Assembly (NCBI RefSeq): GCF_033473495.1
Contig: NC_088942.1
Span: 1,860,001 to 1,924,000 of the forward strand
Source of the DNA: Cercospora beticola
Taxonomy: Eukaryota > Ascomycota > Dothideomycetes > Mycosphaerellales > Mycosphaerellaceae
DNA: 64,000 nt
Direction of reading: 5' to 3'
A program made the translations under genes and the position numbers. A model generated the notes under the pieces. The model saw nothing but the letters and a program-made list of their open reading frames with translations. It was not told where the DNA came from and did no database searches. This document shows positions 44,219-55,033 of this stretch, in pieces; within the stretch, counting starts at the first letter, position 1; each line of letters starts with the position of its first letter.

Positions 44219-45025
44219 ATGCCATTCTCGTCGATTGCCTCCGCCCCCGCGCTGTTTCCTACTTACCTCGTCCCATCGCTACCGTTCCGGAAACGGAAAT
44301 CGAGCACCGATAGCAATGCTTCCATCAGCTCCAATCTAACTACCAGCTCCACATCCACCGCAGACGACACATATCTAGCCGGTCATGCTTCACACCTCCG
44401 CTGTGCCCGTTGTCTCTCCGATCTCGCGCTCAGCAGCCAGATCATCTCCAAAGGCTTCACCGGCAGACATGGACGCGCCTATCTCGTAGCTCCTTCAACA
44501 AGCGCCATATCGGCCAGCTCAATTCCCACATCCTCTCACATGACTGCCAAAGCGCGCAACGATGCTCTCCCCAACTTACCAAACACCTACACCCACAAGC
44601 CCGTTCCTCGACAGCTCGTCACAGGCGCTCACACCGTCGGAGATATCTCCTGTTCGCAATGCGGTTCAGTGCTCGGATGGAAGTACATTCACGCCGAAGA
44701 CGAATCGCAAAAGTACAAGATCGGAAAGTTCATCCTCGAAACTAAGCGTGTTTGCCGATCAAGTACGTGGGAGACTACCGATACGGTTGACGAGCAGGGC
44801 TTGCTGGATGATGTGAGAAGGGACAGTCTGAGAAGGCGAAGTAGTGCCGCGGCTTGTCCACCGACAGAGTTGACGATGCCGAAAGAGGAGCTGGAATTTG
44901 ATAGTGAGGACGAGGATGAGAGAGAGGCGCTATTCTTGGGTATGTGGACTCCGCAACTTGCAGGGAGGATCAGAAGAGAGAAGGCGAGGGATTTCGCACA
45001 TAATGTTGTCTGGGAGGAGGAGTAA
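44219..45025 (+). CDS. Yippee-like zinc-binding protein
   Basis: Single exon, 268 residues. A Yippee domain with the two CxxC knuckles: LRCARCLSDLALSSQIIS, then TGAHTVGDISCSQCGSVLGW. The block SKGFTGRHGRAYLV between them and YKIGKFILETKRV after the second pair are the other family landmarks. A Ser/Thr-rich N-terminus of about 50 residues and an acidic Ser/Arg-rich C-terminus (EELEFDSEDEDEREALFLGM) are additions. An insert near residues 95-120 lengthens the domain compared with Moh1. Yippee proteins share the Mis18/cereblon-like zinc fold; yeast Moh1 is a subunit of the GID/CTLH ubiquitin ligase environment. The precise role here is unknown. Confidence 0.85.
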   Translation: MPFSSIASAPALFPTYLVPSLPFRKRKSSTDSNASISSNLTTSSTSTADDTYLAGHASHLRCARCLSDLALSSQIISKGFTGRHGRAYLVAPSTSAISASSIPTSSHMTAKARNDALPNLPNTYTHKPVPRQLVTGAHTVGDISCSQCGSVLGWKYIHAEDESQKYKIGKFILETKRVCRSSTWETTDTVDEQGLLDDVRRDSLRRRSSAAACPPTELTMPKEELEFDSEDEDEREALFLGMWTPQLAGRIRREKARDFAHNVVWEEE

Positions 45026-45259
45026 TGGCACATCATGACGAGATGCTGCACGATTGTAACGATCTGTGATTTGCTAATGACTGGTTGGATACCCTTGGGC
45101 TGAGCGTTATTGGGCGTAAACAGGACTCGGAGAGCGGGCGTTGGTTTGAACCATATCATTGCTAATATTCACACACGATACCCTCTTATGTTTGGAGAAA
45201 CGACTATGCAGTCAATATGAAACTGCCAATATACACAACATCTCTCTTCTTCTCCCGCC
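45026..45259. other. convergent intergenic region
   Basis: About 230 bp between the Yippee-like gene (+) and the pseudouridine gene (-). No gene seen. Confidence 0.5.
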
Positions 45260-47924
45260 CTATAACAACAACCTCAATGTCCCCAAACCTGGACTAACAC
45301 TCTCCTTACTCTTCAACGTCAACACCGCCGCCCTCTGCGCAACATCAATAAAATCCTCCACTCTCGCACTTGTCTTTCCCTTCTCCGCAGCCCCAGCCAA
45401 ACCTGCCACAATCGTCCCTGCAAACGTATCTCCCACGCCGTTCACACTCACCACATCCTCCGTCTTCACCTCCTCCACCGCGGGAAACAACCGCATATAA
45501 ACTCCCCCAACACCCACACTCTCCTCCGTCCCATTCGCGCATCTCGACAAAATATACGGCGCATAAGCCCCATCACTCAACCTCTCATCTCCAGCCGGCA
45601 GAAGCTGCGTCAACAGCACTCCTTCCGCACCAAGTTTACAGCAAACAGTAGGAATAAACGGTAATAACTGAATCGTCTGCTGCGGAATCCCTTCATCGAC
45701 CAGACGACGATTCGTAGCGAATGTCATCTGTGCTCGAGCGCCGCTGTGAGGAATTCCGAGGGCGTCGATGATGGACCACCAGGATTTGGAATCGAAGGTT
45801 CCGGTTGAGCGGCCGGCGGTGTACATTGCGTTTAGTTCGTAGGCGTTGGGGGTTGTGAGGTCGATGGAGTTGTTGGGGAAGGTGGAGAGGGTGTGGAGTT
45901 TTGGGGGGAGGTGGAAGAGGTTTGTGCTTTTGCTTGTGCTGACGGGTTCGAAGGTTATGTGGGGTTTATCCTGGGAGGATGGTGTTTTGGTGGAAGAGAG
46001 CCAGTGGGCGAGGCATTCGGGCCTCCAGTTTCCGTCTAGGACGAGGTGGGAGGGGTTGTGGGAGTGGAGTTGAGGGAGCCAGAAGTTTTGGAATGTGTCG
46101 TTTAAAATGGAGGTTTTGGTTGAGGGGGTTTCGAGGATGCTCATGTCTGCCATTGCGAGGACGAGGTCTTTGTTCTTGTCGTTTACGGCGATGTATTGTG
46201 CTGTTCGGGTTTCGCTGGAGGATGGCAAGGTCTTGATGCCTTCGGTGGACATTTCGGCTGCTGAGAGGGCTTCTAATGCGGCTTTGCCTGTGAGATCGTC
46301 GCCGATGGCGCTGCAGAGGCGGACATTTGCGCCCATGAGATGAGCCGCGCGCGCGACGTTGTGGCCAACTCCGCCGAGCGATTGCATGATCTCGGCTGGG
46401 TTCGATGTGTTCAACTCTGGTGACTGCAAGGAGGAGCCGTTTTTCGGATTAAAGTCGCAGGCGAGATCGACTGCAAGACTGCCAGCAACGAACACAGATG
46501 CTTTGGTCTCGGGTGGCGTGGATTCTGTAGGCTCTGGGTGTGGTGATACTGCTCCGCCAAATGCCAGTCGGTTCGGAGAGTCTCGTACAGCCTCAATGAC
46601 GCTTGCGATGTGTTGCTCGGCGTTGAACTTCGCGGCAATCTCCTGATAAGAGGAGCCTCTCTTCCGCATGCCCTTCATCGTATTCTTCTCGTGCTGTGAG
46701 AAAGAGCGAGCATCGCCGGGAGAACTTGAAGCCACGCCAACGGACACTCCATTACTGGTGTAATTGCTAGCGGCGGGGCCAGTCACCTGCGCCGCGTTCG
46801 AATGAGAGGCACTGAGTACGATGTTACTACATGCTCTTCTACGAGCTACCCAGACCCACTCACTCTGCTCCGCTCAATTCTCCAGCCTCCAGCCTCTGCA
46901 GCGCTGCAGCTACCTTCGCCGCCCTTACCACATTGGCTTCCACCAGGGCCCTGTTGGCCTCTACGCTCTTGCTACCAGTGATCTCTTTGATCTTGTCCAG
47001 AATGAAGGGCGTGATTGCAGCTCCCTTGGCTCCAGCGCCCGAAGCATCCTGTAAAGCTTGGTGGATCGCATCCTCCATTTGTTGAAACGGAACTGAATAT
47101 TGCTCTGGGATGGGATTCGCAAAGTGTAAGCCAGACTGCAGGCCGAGTGCTTGCTGTGCCAAAATGATCCGCGCAGCATCTTCCTCAGTCTGCAGCACCT
47201 GTGGCGACTTCACACCAGAGTCGCGAGTATAGAATGCAGGAAAGTCGACCTTTCCGGCCCGACCATCTGCAAACGTCGCTACTGCAACGCCTTGCGTTTC
47301 CAGGTACTCTAGCGTCTTCGGGATGTCAAGGAATGACTTGCAACCGGAACTGATGACCGCGACAGGAGTTCTACCGAGCTCTGTGAGGTCGGCAGAAACG
47401 TCCATGGTCTGCTCAGCACCTCTGTGCACGCCGCCAAGACCTCCTGTGCCGAAGACTCTGATGCCAGCCATATGCGCAAGGATCATGGTACCGGAGACAG
47501 TCGTGCCGCCGTTCAGTGCTTTGCCCTCAGCATCTTTGAGGCCTAAGACGAAGCCAAAGTCGCGTCTTGAGATTTTGGCGGCTGGGGCAGACACAAGTCG
47601 CACGAGTTCATCTGCACCAAGGCCTACTCTGGCCACGCCCTCGAGGATGCCAATGGTTGCCGGAACGCCGCCATTGAGTCTTACAAGTGATTCCAGTTTT
47701 GATGCGAGAGCAAGATTGTCCGGATACGGGAAGCCATGGGTGTAGATGGTGCTTTCCAATGCCACGACGGGCTTCTTCTCGGCAATTGCTTGCTGGACTT
47801 CTTCAGATACGCGAAAGTACTTGCTGTTGGTTGACAGATGCCGGCGTGAGGTAATTTGTATGCTCTGGCTTCTGACTGGGCCAAGGCCATTGCGGCAGGC
47901 TCTACAGATCCATGATGTAAACAT
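45260..47924 (-). CDS. bifunctional pseudouridine-5'-phosphate glycosidase / pseudouridine kinase
   Basis: Two exons, complement(45260..46811, 46864..47924), 870 residues. A 52-nt intron with GTGAGT donor and TACTCAG acceptor joins ELSGA to DASHSNAAQV in frame, fusing what would otherwise look like two genes. Domain 1 (residues about 40-350) is a PsuG/IndA glycosidase: VALESTIYTHGFPYP, AKISRRDFGFV, HRGAEQTMDVSADLTEL, and the catalytic-Lys stretch SGCKSFLDIPKTLEYLET. Domain 2 (about 440-870) is a PfkB sugar kinase: SLGGVGHNVARAAHLMGANV and the catalytic SVNGVGDTFAGTIVAG near the C-terminus. The kinase phosphorylates pseudouridine and the glycosidase splits the C-C bond to uracil and ribose-5-phosphate. 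The N-terminus, MFTSWICRACRNGLG then RRHLSTN, looks like a mitochondrial presequence. The gene is divergent from OST1. Confidence 0.92.
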
Positions 47925-48229
47925 TGTTGAGTTGGAGGCTTTCTAGAAGACTGGAGACTGAGAAGGTGAGAAGTCAACACCAAATACTTGCCATATCAGC
48001 CTCACTATTAGTACTGGACGCGTGTAATTGTCGGAGTTGGTGAATGTGGACACCGCTGCGAAGGGGAGATAACGCGGAATCACACGTTGGAGTGAAAGTG
48101 GAGCAGCGCGAAGACGAATGCCAAGACTTTCAGCTTGTCAGGACAGGACAGCTAGCTTGACTATTCTATGGGGGAGGAAGGGACGAGCGACGACGATCGA
48201 TCAATGCCACCCACCACAACATCACCACG
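47925..48229. promoter_or_regulatory. divergent promoter, pseudouridine gene / OST1
   Basis: 305 bp between start codons; both promoters lie here. No TATA box recognised. Confidence 0.4.
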
Positions 48230-49808
48230 ATGAGGTTATTACAATGGGCCGCATTCGGCCTGGCCAGCGTCGTCGCCGCTGATTCGAATCTGACATACGA
48301 GTCTCGCAACATCCTGTCCTCGACATTCGCGCCGCCGAAGCACTTCCGCAATGTGAACCTCGTGCGGAATATCAACCTGGAGAAGAGCTACCCGCGCGAG
48401 ACCATCAACGTGGTCATTGAGAATATCGATGCCAAGGCTCAGTCCGAGTACTTTCTGCCTGTCGAACAAGGCTTATTGGGCCGAGTGGGCGGATTGGAGG
48501 TCAAGGACAAGAAGGATGCCGCCAACACCGGCTTCGCTGTCGAAGTAGTGGGCATTGACCCCTCGAGGTATGCCATTGAGCAACGAAGGAGCTGTAGAAT
48601 ATTTGCTGATCATCTCACAGCACGACCGAATACTACAAAATCACATTGCCCAAGGCACTCCAGCCCAACGAGCAACAGACACTGTCCATCACTTATTTCG
48701 TCCTCGCCGCCCTCGAGCCTCTCCCGGCGCAGATCGAGCAGAACGACAAGCAGTATGTGCTGCACAAGTTCTCCGCCTACGCACCGAGCGCATACACGAC
48801 CCTCAAGCAGAAGACGAAGCTCAAGCTTCCGACCACCGATGTGCCTGATGCTGTTACATTGCCAGCTTCGTTGAACGCGGATGGCAAGGAGGACCCTCAA
48901 AAGCAAGGATCGAGCTTCACATACGGGCCATACGATGAGCGCGAGGCAGGTGCGACGCAGGAAGTCAGCGTGCGCTACGAGTTCACCAAGCCATTGACCC
49001 ATGGTCTGTCTTTGGAAAGAGATATCGAGGTCAGCCACTGGGGCGGCAACATTGCTACTGAGGAGCGATACATCTTGACGAACCGCGCTGCCACGCTCAA
49101 GAAGAACTTCGATCGTGTCAAGTTCGCTCAGCAGAACTACTACAACCCATCATCGAGCGCCTTGAAGGAGCTCAAATTCCCTCTTCTCGTTGGAAGTGCC
49201 GACCCATACTACACAGACGACATTGGAAATGTTTCGACATCTCGATGGAGATCAAACCCCAAGGAGGCGCACTTGGAACTCAAGCCTCGATACCCGCTGT
49301 TTGGCGGTTGGCAGTACAAGTTCCGTGTCGGCTGGAACAACCAGATCAAGAAGTTCTTGAGGACCTCTGGCGACCGATACGTGCTGAAGGTGCCCTTCCT
49401 TGAGGGACCAAAGCAACAGGAGGGCGTGGAGTATGAGCGTGTTGTGACGCGCGTCATTCTGCCCGAAGGTGCTACGTAAGTGCATACTCCTTCTGGCACA
49501 GTCATGTTGGTCACTGACAAATTTACAGCAACGTCCAATTCGAGACAAACGTCCCTCTCATTTCCAACACGACAGGCCTCCACAGGACATTTATGGACAC
49601 GATCGGCCGCACAGAGCTCACGCTCACCGCAATCAACCTCGTTGACGAGTTCCGAGACCGCGATCTCCTAGTCTCGTACGACTATACGACTTCCGCAATG
49701 CTGCGCAAGCCATTGGTCATTTTTGCTGGCCTGGTTGCCACGTTTGTTGCGGTCTACGTTGTCGCCACTTTGGACGTCAGCATCGGGAAGAAGCAGAAGT
49801 CGAGCTAG
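48230..49808 (+). CDS. OST1: oligosaccharyltransferase subunit Ost1 (ribophorin I)
   Basis: Three exons, 48230..48567, 48621..49475, 49529..49808; 490 residues. Introns have GTATGC/CACAG and GTAAGT/TACAG borders and keep the frame. Signal peptide MRLLQWAAFGLASVVAADS, then a lumenal domain with ENIDAKAQSEYFLPVEQGL, YYKITLPKALQPNEQQTLSI, SFTYGPYDEREAGATQEVSV, REVSHWGGNIATEERYIL-like wording, and KPRYPLFGGWQYKFRVGWNN, all diagnostic of ribophorin I. One membrane helix near the end (PLVIFAGLVATFVAVYVVA) leaves a short cytosolic tail, GKKQKSS, with a lysine-based end. The protein is part of the ER complex that transfers the glycan to Asn-X-Ser/Thr sites. Length matches the yeast protein. Confidence 0.95.
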
Positions 49809-50437
49809 ATTGCAGCTGACATATAGACAAAATGTATCATTTTAGCGACATCACTGGTCTCAGGCCCACACAAACGATCCGCTCCGGCTGAGTGGAAATG
49901 CAGGAACGACGCCGGTGTGATATCATTTTGATGACCTGTGAGCTTCACAGGCAGCCTGGATGTGGTGTCTTGATCGATCGGTCGATCAGAACACCAACTG
50001 TATGCCATCAGCAAACGGTGGCATTGAATGCGCGGGGTTTGGGTGTCTGGATTTCCTGATCGCACTGACTAGAGCCCGCAGATCTGCATGCTGACATTTA
50101 GCAGACGCCCCTTTGCGACAACAGACATCGCAGGCGGTCAAACTGTTCTTTCGGAGCTGGAACGGCCAGTGAGCTCAGGCATTGGAGCATTGCTGCACGA
50201 GCCCGAAATTGCCGTTTCGGGTTCGTTTGCAAAGCCGCCATGGATGATCACTCTCAGAATTTCAGATCTCTGCGGTCCGCAAAAATACATCCACGATATC
50301 ATAGGGCCGCAGGCAACCAGATTCTGCTCTGACAGGACGACACGATCAGGATTCGCGTTCGATTTTCTGCTGCACGTGGCGGAGATTGCAGATTGGAGTG
50401 GTTTGCTGTTGCGGAACTCCTTGCTGAGAAGGCGTCA
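49809..50437. other. intergenic, no firm gene
   Basis: 3' flank of OST1. A plus frame at 50088-50615 has an ATG and 175 codons (MLTFSRRPFATTDIAGG...) but overlaps the next frame and has no recognised domain. Confidence 0.35.
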
Positions 50438-50887
50438 ATGCAGAGTCTCAGAATGTCAAACCCACATCGCGGCGGCTATCGCGAACTGCTTCTATTACAT
50501 GCGGATACCTGCATGGGAGCGACATTGGTGTCCCTTTTTGGTCATAGGCAGCGATTCCAGTACTTCTGGAGGCACTGTTTGCATTACGGGAAACAGCAGC
50601 AGCGGCTATCCATGAGACAGTACCAAGCGGTGGAAGTTCTGGCATCATCAATCGCCAATGGAGAGCCTTTCCGCAAGCCACACCTCAAAGTCAGGCCTCA
50701 AAGTCGTTTACAGGACCAACAGACTAACCTTACACATCCTGAAAAGCGAAATTGCTGGTCTTGCTTCTGCTGCGGCAAGCAGCAGAATTGCCCAGCCTCG
50801 TTGCAGCTAGAGACACATGAGGTCACGCCGAGTACTCAGGAGTATGAGCCAGCTGTCTTTGCGGCTTTGCTGCAGAGGAGTATTTAA
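50438..50887 (+). CDS. possible small Cys-rich protein, unknown
   Basis: Open frame of 149 residues from the ATG at 50438. Composition is protein-like: SNPHRGGYRELLLLHADTCM, FGHRQRFQYFWRHCLHYG, a Cys-rich patch NCWSCFCCGKQQNC, and an end EYEPAVFAALLQRSI. No domain or signal peptide. Its stop codon lies inside the TATA-like element of the next gene, so it may also be a chance frame in a promoter. Confidence 0.3.
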   Translation: MQSLRMSNPHRGGYRELLLLHADTCMGATLVSLFGHRQRFQYFWRHCLHYGKQQQRLSMRQYQAVEVLASSIANGEPFRKPHLKVRPQSRLQDQQTNLTHPEKRNCWSCFCCGKQQNCPASLQLETHEVTPSTQEYEPAVFAALLQRSI

Positions 50888-50888
50888 A
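50881..50888 (+). promoter_or_regulatory. TATA-like element of paralog 1
   Basis: TATTTAAA, about 130 bp upstream of the ATG at 51013. A similar element is found at the same kind of distance in front of paralog 2. Confidence 0.4.
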
Positions 50889-51012
50889 CACACACTTGCT
50901 CTCCTCAGGACTGACCTTCTTTACCATTCAGAATCTGGCTTTCACATCACTGCTCAGCTTACATCCCACGCCATTCCAATTCACCTCCACCTTTGACGAC
51001 CACCCAAGCACA

Positions 51013-51942
51013 ATGCCAATGCCACTTCACGACGACTTCTCCAGCGGCGGTTGGCTCACCAACCCAGCACAGATCGTAACTGAACCACGGGTCGAAGCTT
51101 CCGAGGTCATTGCAACTCTTTCCCACTGGTTGACTCATGGTACGAAGCCAGATGACAAGATGCTCGCGCTTGCGTGGTACCAGGATGAGAAGCAGGAGCA
51201 AGCAGTCAAGCAGCTCTTCAAGTGGCTGGGCTGCGCTGCGGTGGTAGCCGGCAGCCCTGATGGAGAGGTGACTGAAGAAGATTTCGTTCACTTGATCAAG
51301 TTTGCTCTGCTCGGGGCTGGCTTCTTCATCATGCGTGTAGAGTTTCACGAGAAGAACATACGAGACCGCTACATGTCCATCACGCGGTGAGTATATCCTT
51401 TGCAAGTGTCAATTCCAGTCTCTAATCCGACAAACAGGGACCGTTCCGTGAACACGAACATCAAGACCAAGGATAAGGACCATCACAAGCAGCAACACGC
51501 ACTCGATTCCTTGTTGAGGGACAGATTCAAGTCACTGATTGATCGACCGATTACCTCGAGGTCAGAGCTCGCAAGCCTGACCAAGTTCGAGAACGCCAAT
51601 CACGAGCTTGTTGCCAGTCTCCTCAAAGACACAGAGAGTTGTCTTCAGGACCTCGACAAGGTGTTGCAAACGGAGACAGCGGCTTTGCGGAGATCTTTGA
51701 TGCTGGCGGAACAGGACACTGCACCTGACGGACATCGTGCGACCCCTCAGCTTCTTTTGGGGCCATGTGTGGAGAAGTCTGCGGCAGAGAGCAAGATCAA
51801 GTCCTCGCCAGAGGTTCAGCGTGTGCAGCAGGCTCCTGTGGTCGCCGACGCGAAGCCGAAGACCAAGTCGACGGGACTGAGCAGTGGGAGTGTACTTATG
51901 ATGATGTTGTTGTTGGTCGCCGTTCTGGTCTTCCTGGCCTGA
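51013..51942 (+). CDS. tail-anchored protein of unknown family (tandem paralog 1)
   Basis: Two exons, 51013..51386 and 51438..51942, 292 residues. The 51-nt intron (GTGAGT donor, AAACAG acceptor) is phase 2. Residues about 30-115 form a helical domain: IATLSHWLTHGTKPDDKMLA, LAWYQDEKQEQAVKQLFKWL, FVHLIKFALLGAGFFIMRV. Exon 2 is helical or coiled (HALDSLLRDRFKSLIDRP; LVASLLKDTESCLQDLDKVL), then disordered. The C-terminus has a membrane helix (SVLMMMLLLVAVLVFLA) right at the end, with no residues after it, which is the tail-anchored layout. No known domain is recognised. The gene at 52982 encodes a related protein. Confidence 0.75.
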
Positions 51943-52981
51943 GGCGCACACTGGACAAGCTGTTCATTTGATGCAGAGAAAGTGTTTATTGTATTTGGGA
52001 TACGGTAGATGGAATGGGTAATCTTTGTTCGAGGCATACACTTCACCTTTACATGGGTCTCTATCGCGTTAGGGGTCCACAAGGCATTCACAAGATTCAG
52101 TGGCGGTCCCAAAGAACGCTATGGTTGATCTTTGGCCGTGCTGAATATGTCGAGTGGGAACAGAAGTTGGGATCGGAACAGCTTGAACTGAGAGTGGGAG
52201 TGAAAAGGGCAGAAGGTACAGACACTGATCTTCCGCAGGGTAGTCTAGTGGCAAAAACACCACAGATAGGCACAACCAGCAAGCTTTGGCTCATGGAGAC
52301 TGTTACACATCACTCGGGTTGAGTTCCAGCATCGGCCACTGCCCACCATGTCATGAACCTGTTCACGCAAGGACTGATGCCAGCTCAGCGCTGTTGCAAG
52401 AACCCGCCACGCCTGAAGGGATTGGTCCAGTAAAGTAGTGGTGATAGTGATGAAACCAGTAGCTGCTTTAAAAGGCCCGCTTGTCAACCCCCACGGCCCC
52501 TCCACCGACGGGAAACTGCATAGAGGCCACTTCAATGGCATTTCTCGGCCTTGGCAGTGGGTATGGTCGCACAGAGCAACATGGTAACGACACGGAAAGC
52601 AGCATAAGCGTTCAACCATGATGGGAACAGGAAGCGGTCAATAGACTAACAGCATCACAGTGGAGCTCCGACGGGATGAACTTCTACACTCTGGCCAGCA
52701 CCTTGCTTCCATTGCTGCAAGAAGCAGTATGGTCTGACCATCTTACAACACGAGGCAGCATTAGGCCACAATGTCCTGCGAGAAGTGGCGGTTGCTCGTC
52801 GAGATGAGGCGTATTTATACACGGCGTTTGTTCACTCTACGACAGCATTCCTACTTCTTCCATCGGTCTGCCTTCGTGTCTACGCTAGGTTGTAAGACAA
52901 CACCAACCTTCGAGCATACTTCTGCCGAACGATACTGCAAGCTTCCATCTGTTTCGGGAACTCCACGACACTCCAGGTACA
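51943..52981. other. intergenic between the tandem paralogs
   Basis: 1 kb with no supported gene. The right end holds the promoter and 5' UTR of paralog 2. Confidence 0.4.
52811..52820 (+). promoter_or_regulatory. TATA-like element of paralog 2
   Basis: GTATTTATAC, about 165 bp upstream of the ATG at 52982, comparable to the element in front of paralog 1. Confidence 0.4.
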
Positions 52982-53637
52982 ATGCCAGTACCACTTCACC
53001 CATTCTTCTCTAGCAGTGCTCTCATTGCAACACTCTACCCGGTTCCGGTGCCCATCGGGGTTGAAGAAGGCGAATGCATCGCTGTATTCACAAATTGGAT
53101 CTTCCTTGGCCATGAACCGGACTACAAGGAACTGGCATTGAAGTGGTACAACGTTCACGGTTGCGAGGAGACCGTCGAACAACTTTTCGGCTGGATCGGT
53201 TTGGGCGCAACAGCTGCAGGCGCCTCAAGCGGACCTATGGCTTATGAATCATACATGCTCTTGATGAGGCTGGCTGTACTCGGAACGGGTTTTCACGTCG
53301 ATCGTGTTGCAATGGCCAGCAAATCTATGGACAAATTGTTCGTCGGCACGTGAGTTTTGCCCTCCCATGCATCGGACGATTCATTTCTAATGTTACAACC
53401 AGGAACAACACGTTGGATGCTTCACGTTCGGAACTCTATTCCGACCACTTCACGCTTACAAGAATCCTTGAGCCACTGTGTGAGAATCGGACAGCCGCGT
53501 CCGTGTTGACGGCTCTCATCAAGGACAAGCAAGACCGTGGAAATGCGACTCAGGCAACGGAAAGGGGGCTCAAGGGCGCGCAAGAGGTGTTCATTAAGCC
53601 CGAAGTGACAACGGAAGCTCAACAGCGCTCCAAATAA
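52982..53637 (+). CDS. tandem paralog 2, lacking the membrane anchor
   Basis: Two exons, 52982..53349 and 53403..53637, 200 residues. Same architecture as the gene at 51013. It begins MPVPLHPFFSSS (versus MPMPLHDDFSSG), then has the matching helical domain: CIAVFTNWIFLGHEPDYKEL, ALKWYNVHGCEETVEQLFGW, YMLLMRLAVLGTGFHV. The intron is again phase 2 with a GTGAGT donor and falls at the equivalent place. The rest is shorter: SELYSDHFTLTRILEPLCEN, then KKxxx-free polar sequence ending EAQQRSK, so the long disordered part and the C-terminal anchor of paralog 1 are missing. The sequence after the stop (53638-53890) shows no remnant of the anchor. Function unknown. Confidence 0.7.
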
Positions 53638-54010
53638 TGCGTTGCGCTCGCTATGGATCTCGGTCTTGTCAAGTCTGTCGCTATAGCGTTCATCTCGACT
53701 ATGAAATTTGCAGCATTTCTTAGCTACAGCTCTCGTGTGGCAAGGACGGAGTCAAAAAAAAAAAGATCAGCCCTGCGACCACTCAATACTCTTTCAACGC
53801 TGTCCTGTATGGCAATAGCAACGGCGATGCGCAGGGACATCGTGGTTAGCTTTGAGAATGCTGACGTGTGGGAAGTAGTGACATGACTGCTTGCATCCTC
53901 TGTCCTGACTTTCTTGATACTGCTCCCAGTGTCTCCTAAATTTGCTCCTTCGCCGTCTTCCGCTTCGTGCCAGCAGTTCGCATGGGTTACCGGGAAAGAT
54001 GTGAGACTGA
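53638..54010. other. intergenic, no supported gene
   Basis: Includes a run of about 11 A at 53754-53764. A plus frame (53653-53886) reads across it but has no recognisable content. Confidence 0.4.
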
Positions 54011-54412
54011 TCAGTGCCCATCGCTATCAGCTGCCGCCTCAGCTTCAAGCGTAGCAAGTCGACGAGCGATTCGCTCGGCCTCCGCCTTATTTGCCATCAA
54101 CTTCTGCTCAATCTCCTGGTCGGTGAGTTTGATCATGTCAGGATCCGGCTTCACAGCACTCTGCTGCATTGGCGTCCTCATCGCTTTTGGCCCGGCTGGC
54201 GCACCAGGTACTGGAGTTCTGAGAGCAGTGTTGGGTGCTGGTGGCAAGGAGTGTGCTGGCCGCTTCCTCAACGAGCGTGGTCCGGTTGGAACTCCTGCAA
54301 ATGATGCTCGATTGCCGGACTGATCATTCTTCGTCGCGAGAGGCTGTGTCGTTGGCTTGGTTGGTTCCTTTGCTGGCTGAGCACCAGGCTTGCTGTTGCT
54401 TGGTCCGTTCAT
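54011..54412 (-). CDS. small hypothetical protein
   Basis: 133 residues, ATG at 54412. A Pro/Ala/Lys-rich disordered N-terminus (MNGPSNSKPGAQPAKEPTKP), the motifs GNRASFAGVPTGPRSLRKRP and GAPAGPKAMRTPM, and a charged helix at the end (LTDQEIEQKLMANKAEAERI, ARRLATLEAEAAA). The last part could form a coiled coil. No family recognised. Composition and clean start and stop favour a real gene. Confidence 0.5.
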   Translation of the reverse strand: MNGPSNSKPGAQPAKEPTKPTTQPLATKNDQSGNRASFAGVPTGPRSLRKRPAHSLPPAPNTALRTPVPGAPAGPKAMRTPMQQSAVKPDPDMIKLTDQEIEQKLMANKAEAERIARRLATLEAEAAADSDGH

Positions 54413-54457
54413 GTTGGCAATGATGAAGTGGTAGCCTGTATTGGTTCTCGAAACTCG

Positions 54458-55033
54458 CTAACCTGATGCCCCCGACTTTTTGTGTGGACCGGATTTGCGG
54501 GAGTGCCTTGTCGTAGGTTTTCGAGTCGATGATATATAGATACCGGCAACTATCTCATAGGGTGTCAGCGGTATGTCTCGAGTCTCACATTCAGCAAACG
54601 AACCTGTACGACAGCGCAGACCGCGAGACACCAGGTCCCAGTTGGAAGTGCTAATTTCAAGGCTTGCAAATCGGCGACCACCTTCGAGTCCTGGAACTTG
54701 GAAATTCAGAGCAGATGGGTGGTCAGAAGGTACACAAGCACGAGTATTGTTGCGGCGAAGGCTGTTGATTGAGGTTCGTTCGTCGGTTCGTGCTGCGTTT
54801 TTCGATGAAGTGGTAGAAGAAGTGAAAGTTGGAACCACTCGATTGGCCGACAATATCTTACGCTCTGTACATTCACCCGTGAGTTGAGGTGAATGAGCGT
54901 GACGTCGGGTGGCTTGTGCTACTGCGCATGCAGCAGCATATGCCGTGAGAACAGCGTCGAAACAGAGCTGTGCTCCATAGCCGCAGCCCGAGATCTTGGG
55001 AATTGCTGTTCGGCGAGAGGCAGCGAATGGCAT
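54458..55033 (-). CDS. hypothetical protein, weak support
   Basis: 191 residues from the ATG at 55033 (MPFAASRRTAIPKISGCGYG). Contains an Ala-rich stretch (DAVLTAYAAACAVAQATRRH) and the more protein-like block RFASLEISTSNWDLVSRGLR, followed by ETRDIPLTPYEIVAGIYISS. Ends in a basic Lys/Arg/Ser tail (RKPTTRHSRKSGPHKKSGASG reads over its last residues). The N-terminus might act as an organelle-targeting peptide. No known domain. Confidence 0.35.
   Translation of the reverse strand: MPFAASRRTAIPKISGCGYGAQLCFDAVLTAYAAACAVAQATRRHAHSPQLTGECTERKILSANRVVPTFTSSTTSSKNAARTDERTSINSLRRNNTRACVPSDHPSALNFQVPGLEGGRRFASLEISTSNWDLVSRGLRCRTGSFAECETRDIPLTPYEIVAGIYISSTRKPTTRHSRKSGPHKKSGASG

Noticed and set aside
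46860..46862. Stop codon between the pseudouridine glycosidase and kinase frames, suggesting two separate genes.
   Set aside because: A GTGAGT...TACTCAG intron of 52 nt removes it and joins both frames; the fused order is known from other ascomycetes. The kinase frame has no good ATG of its own at its start.
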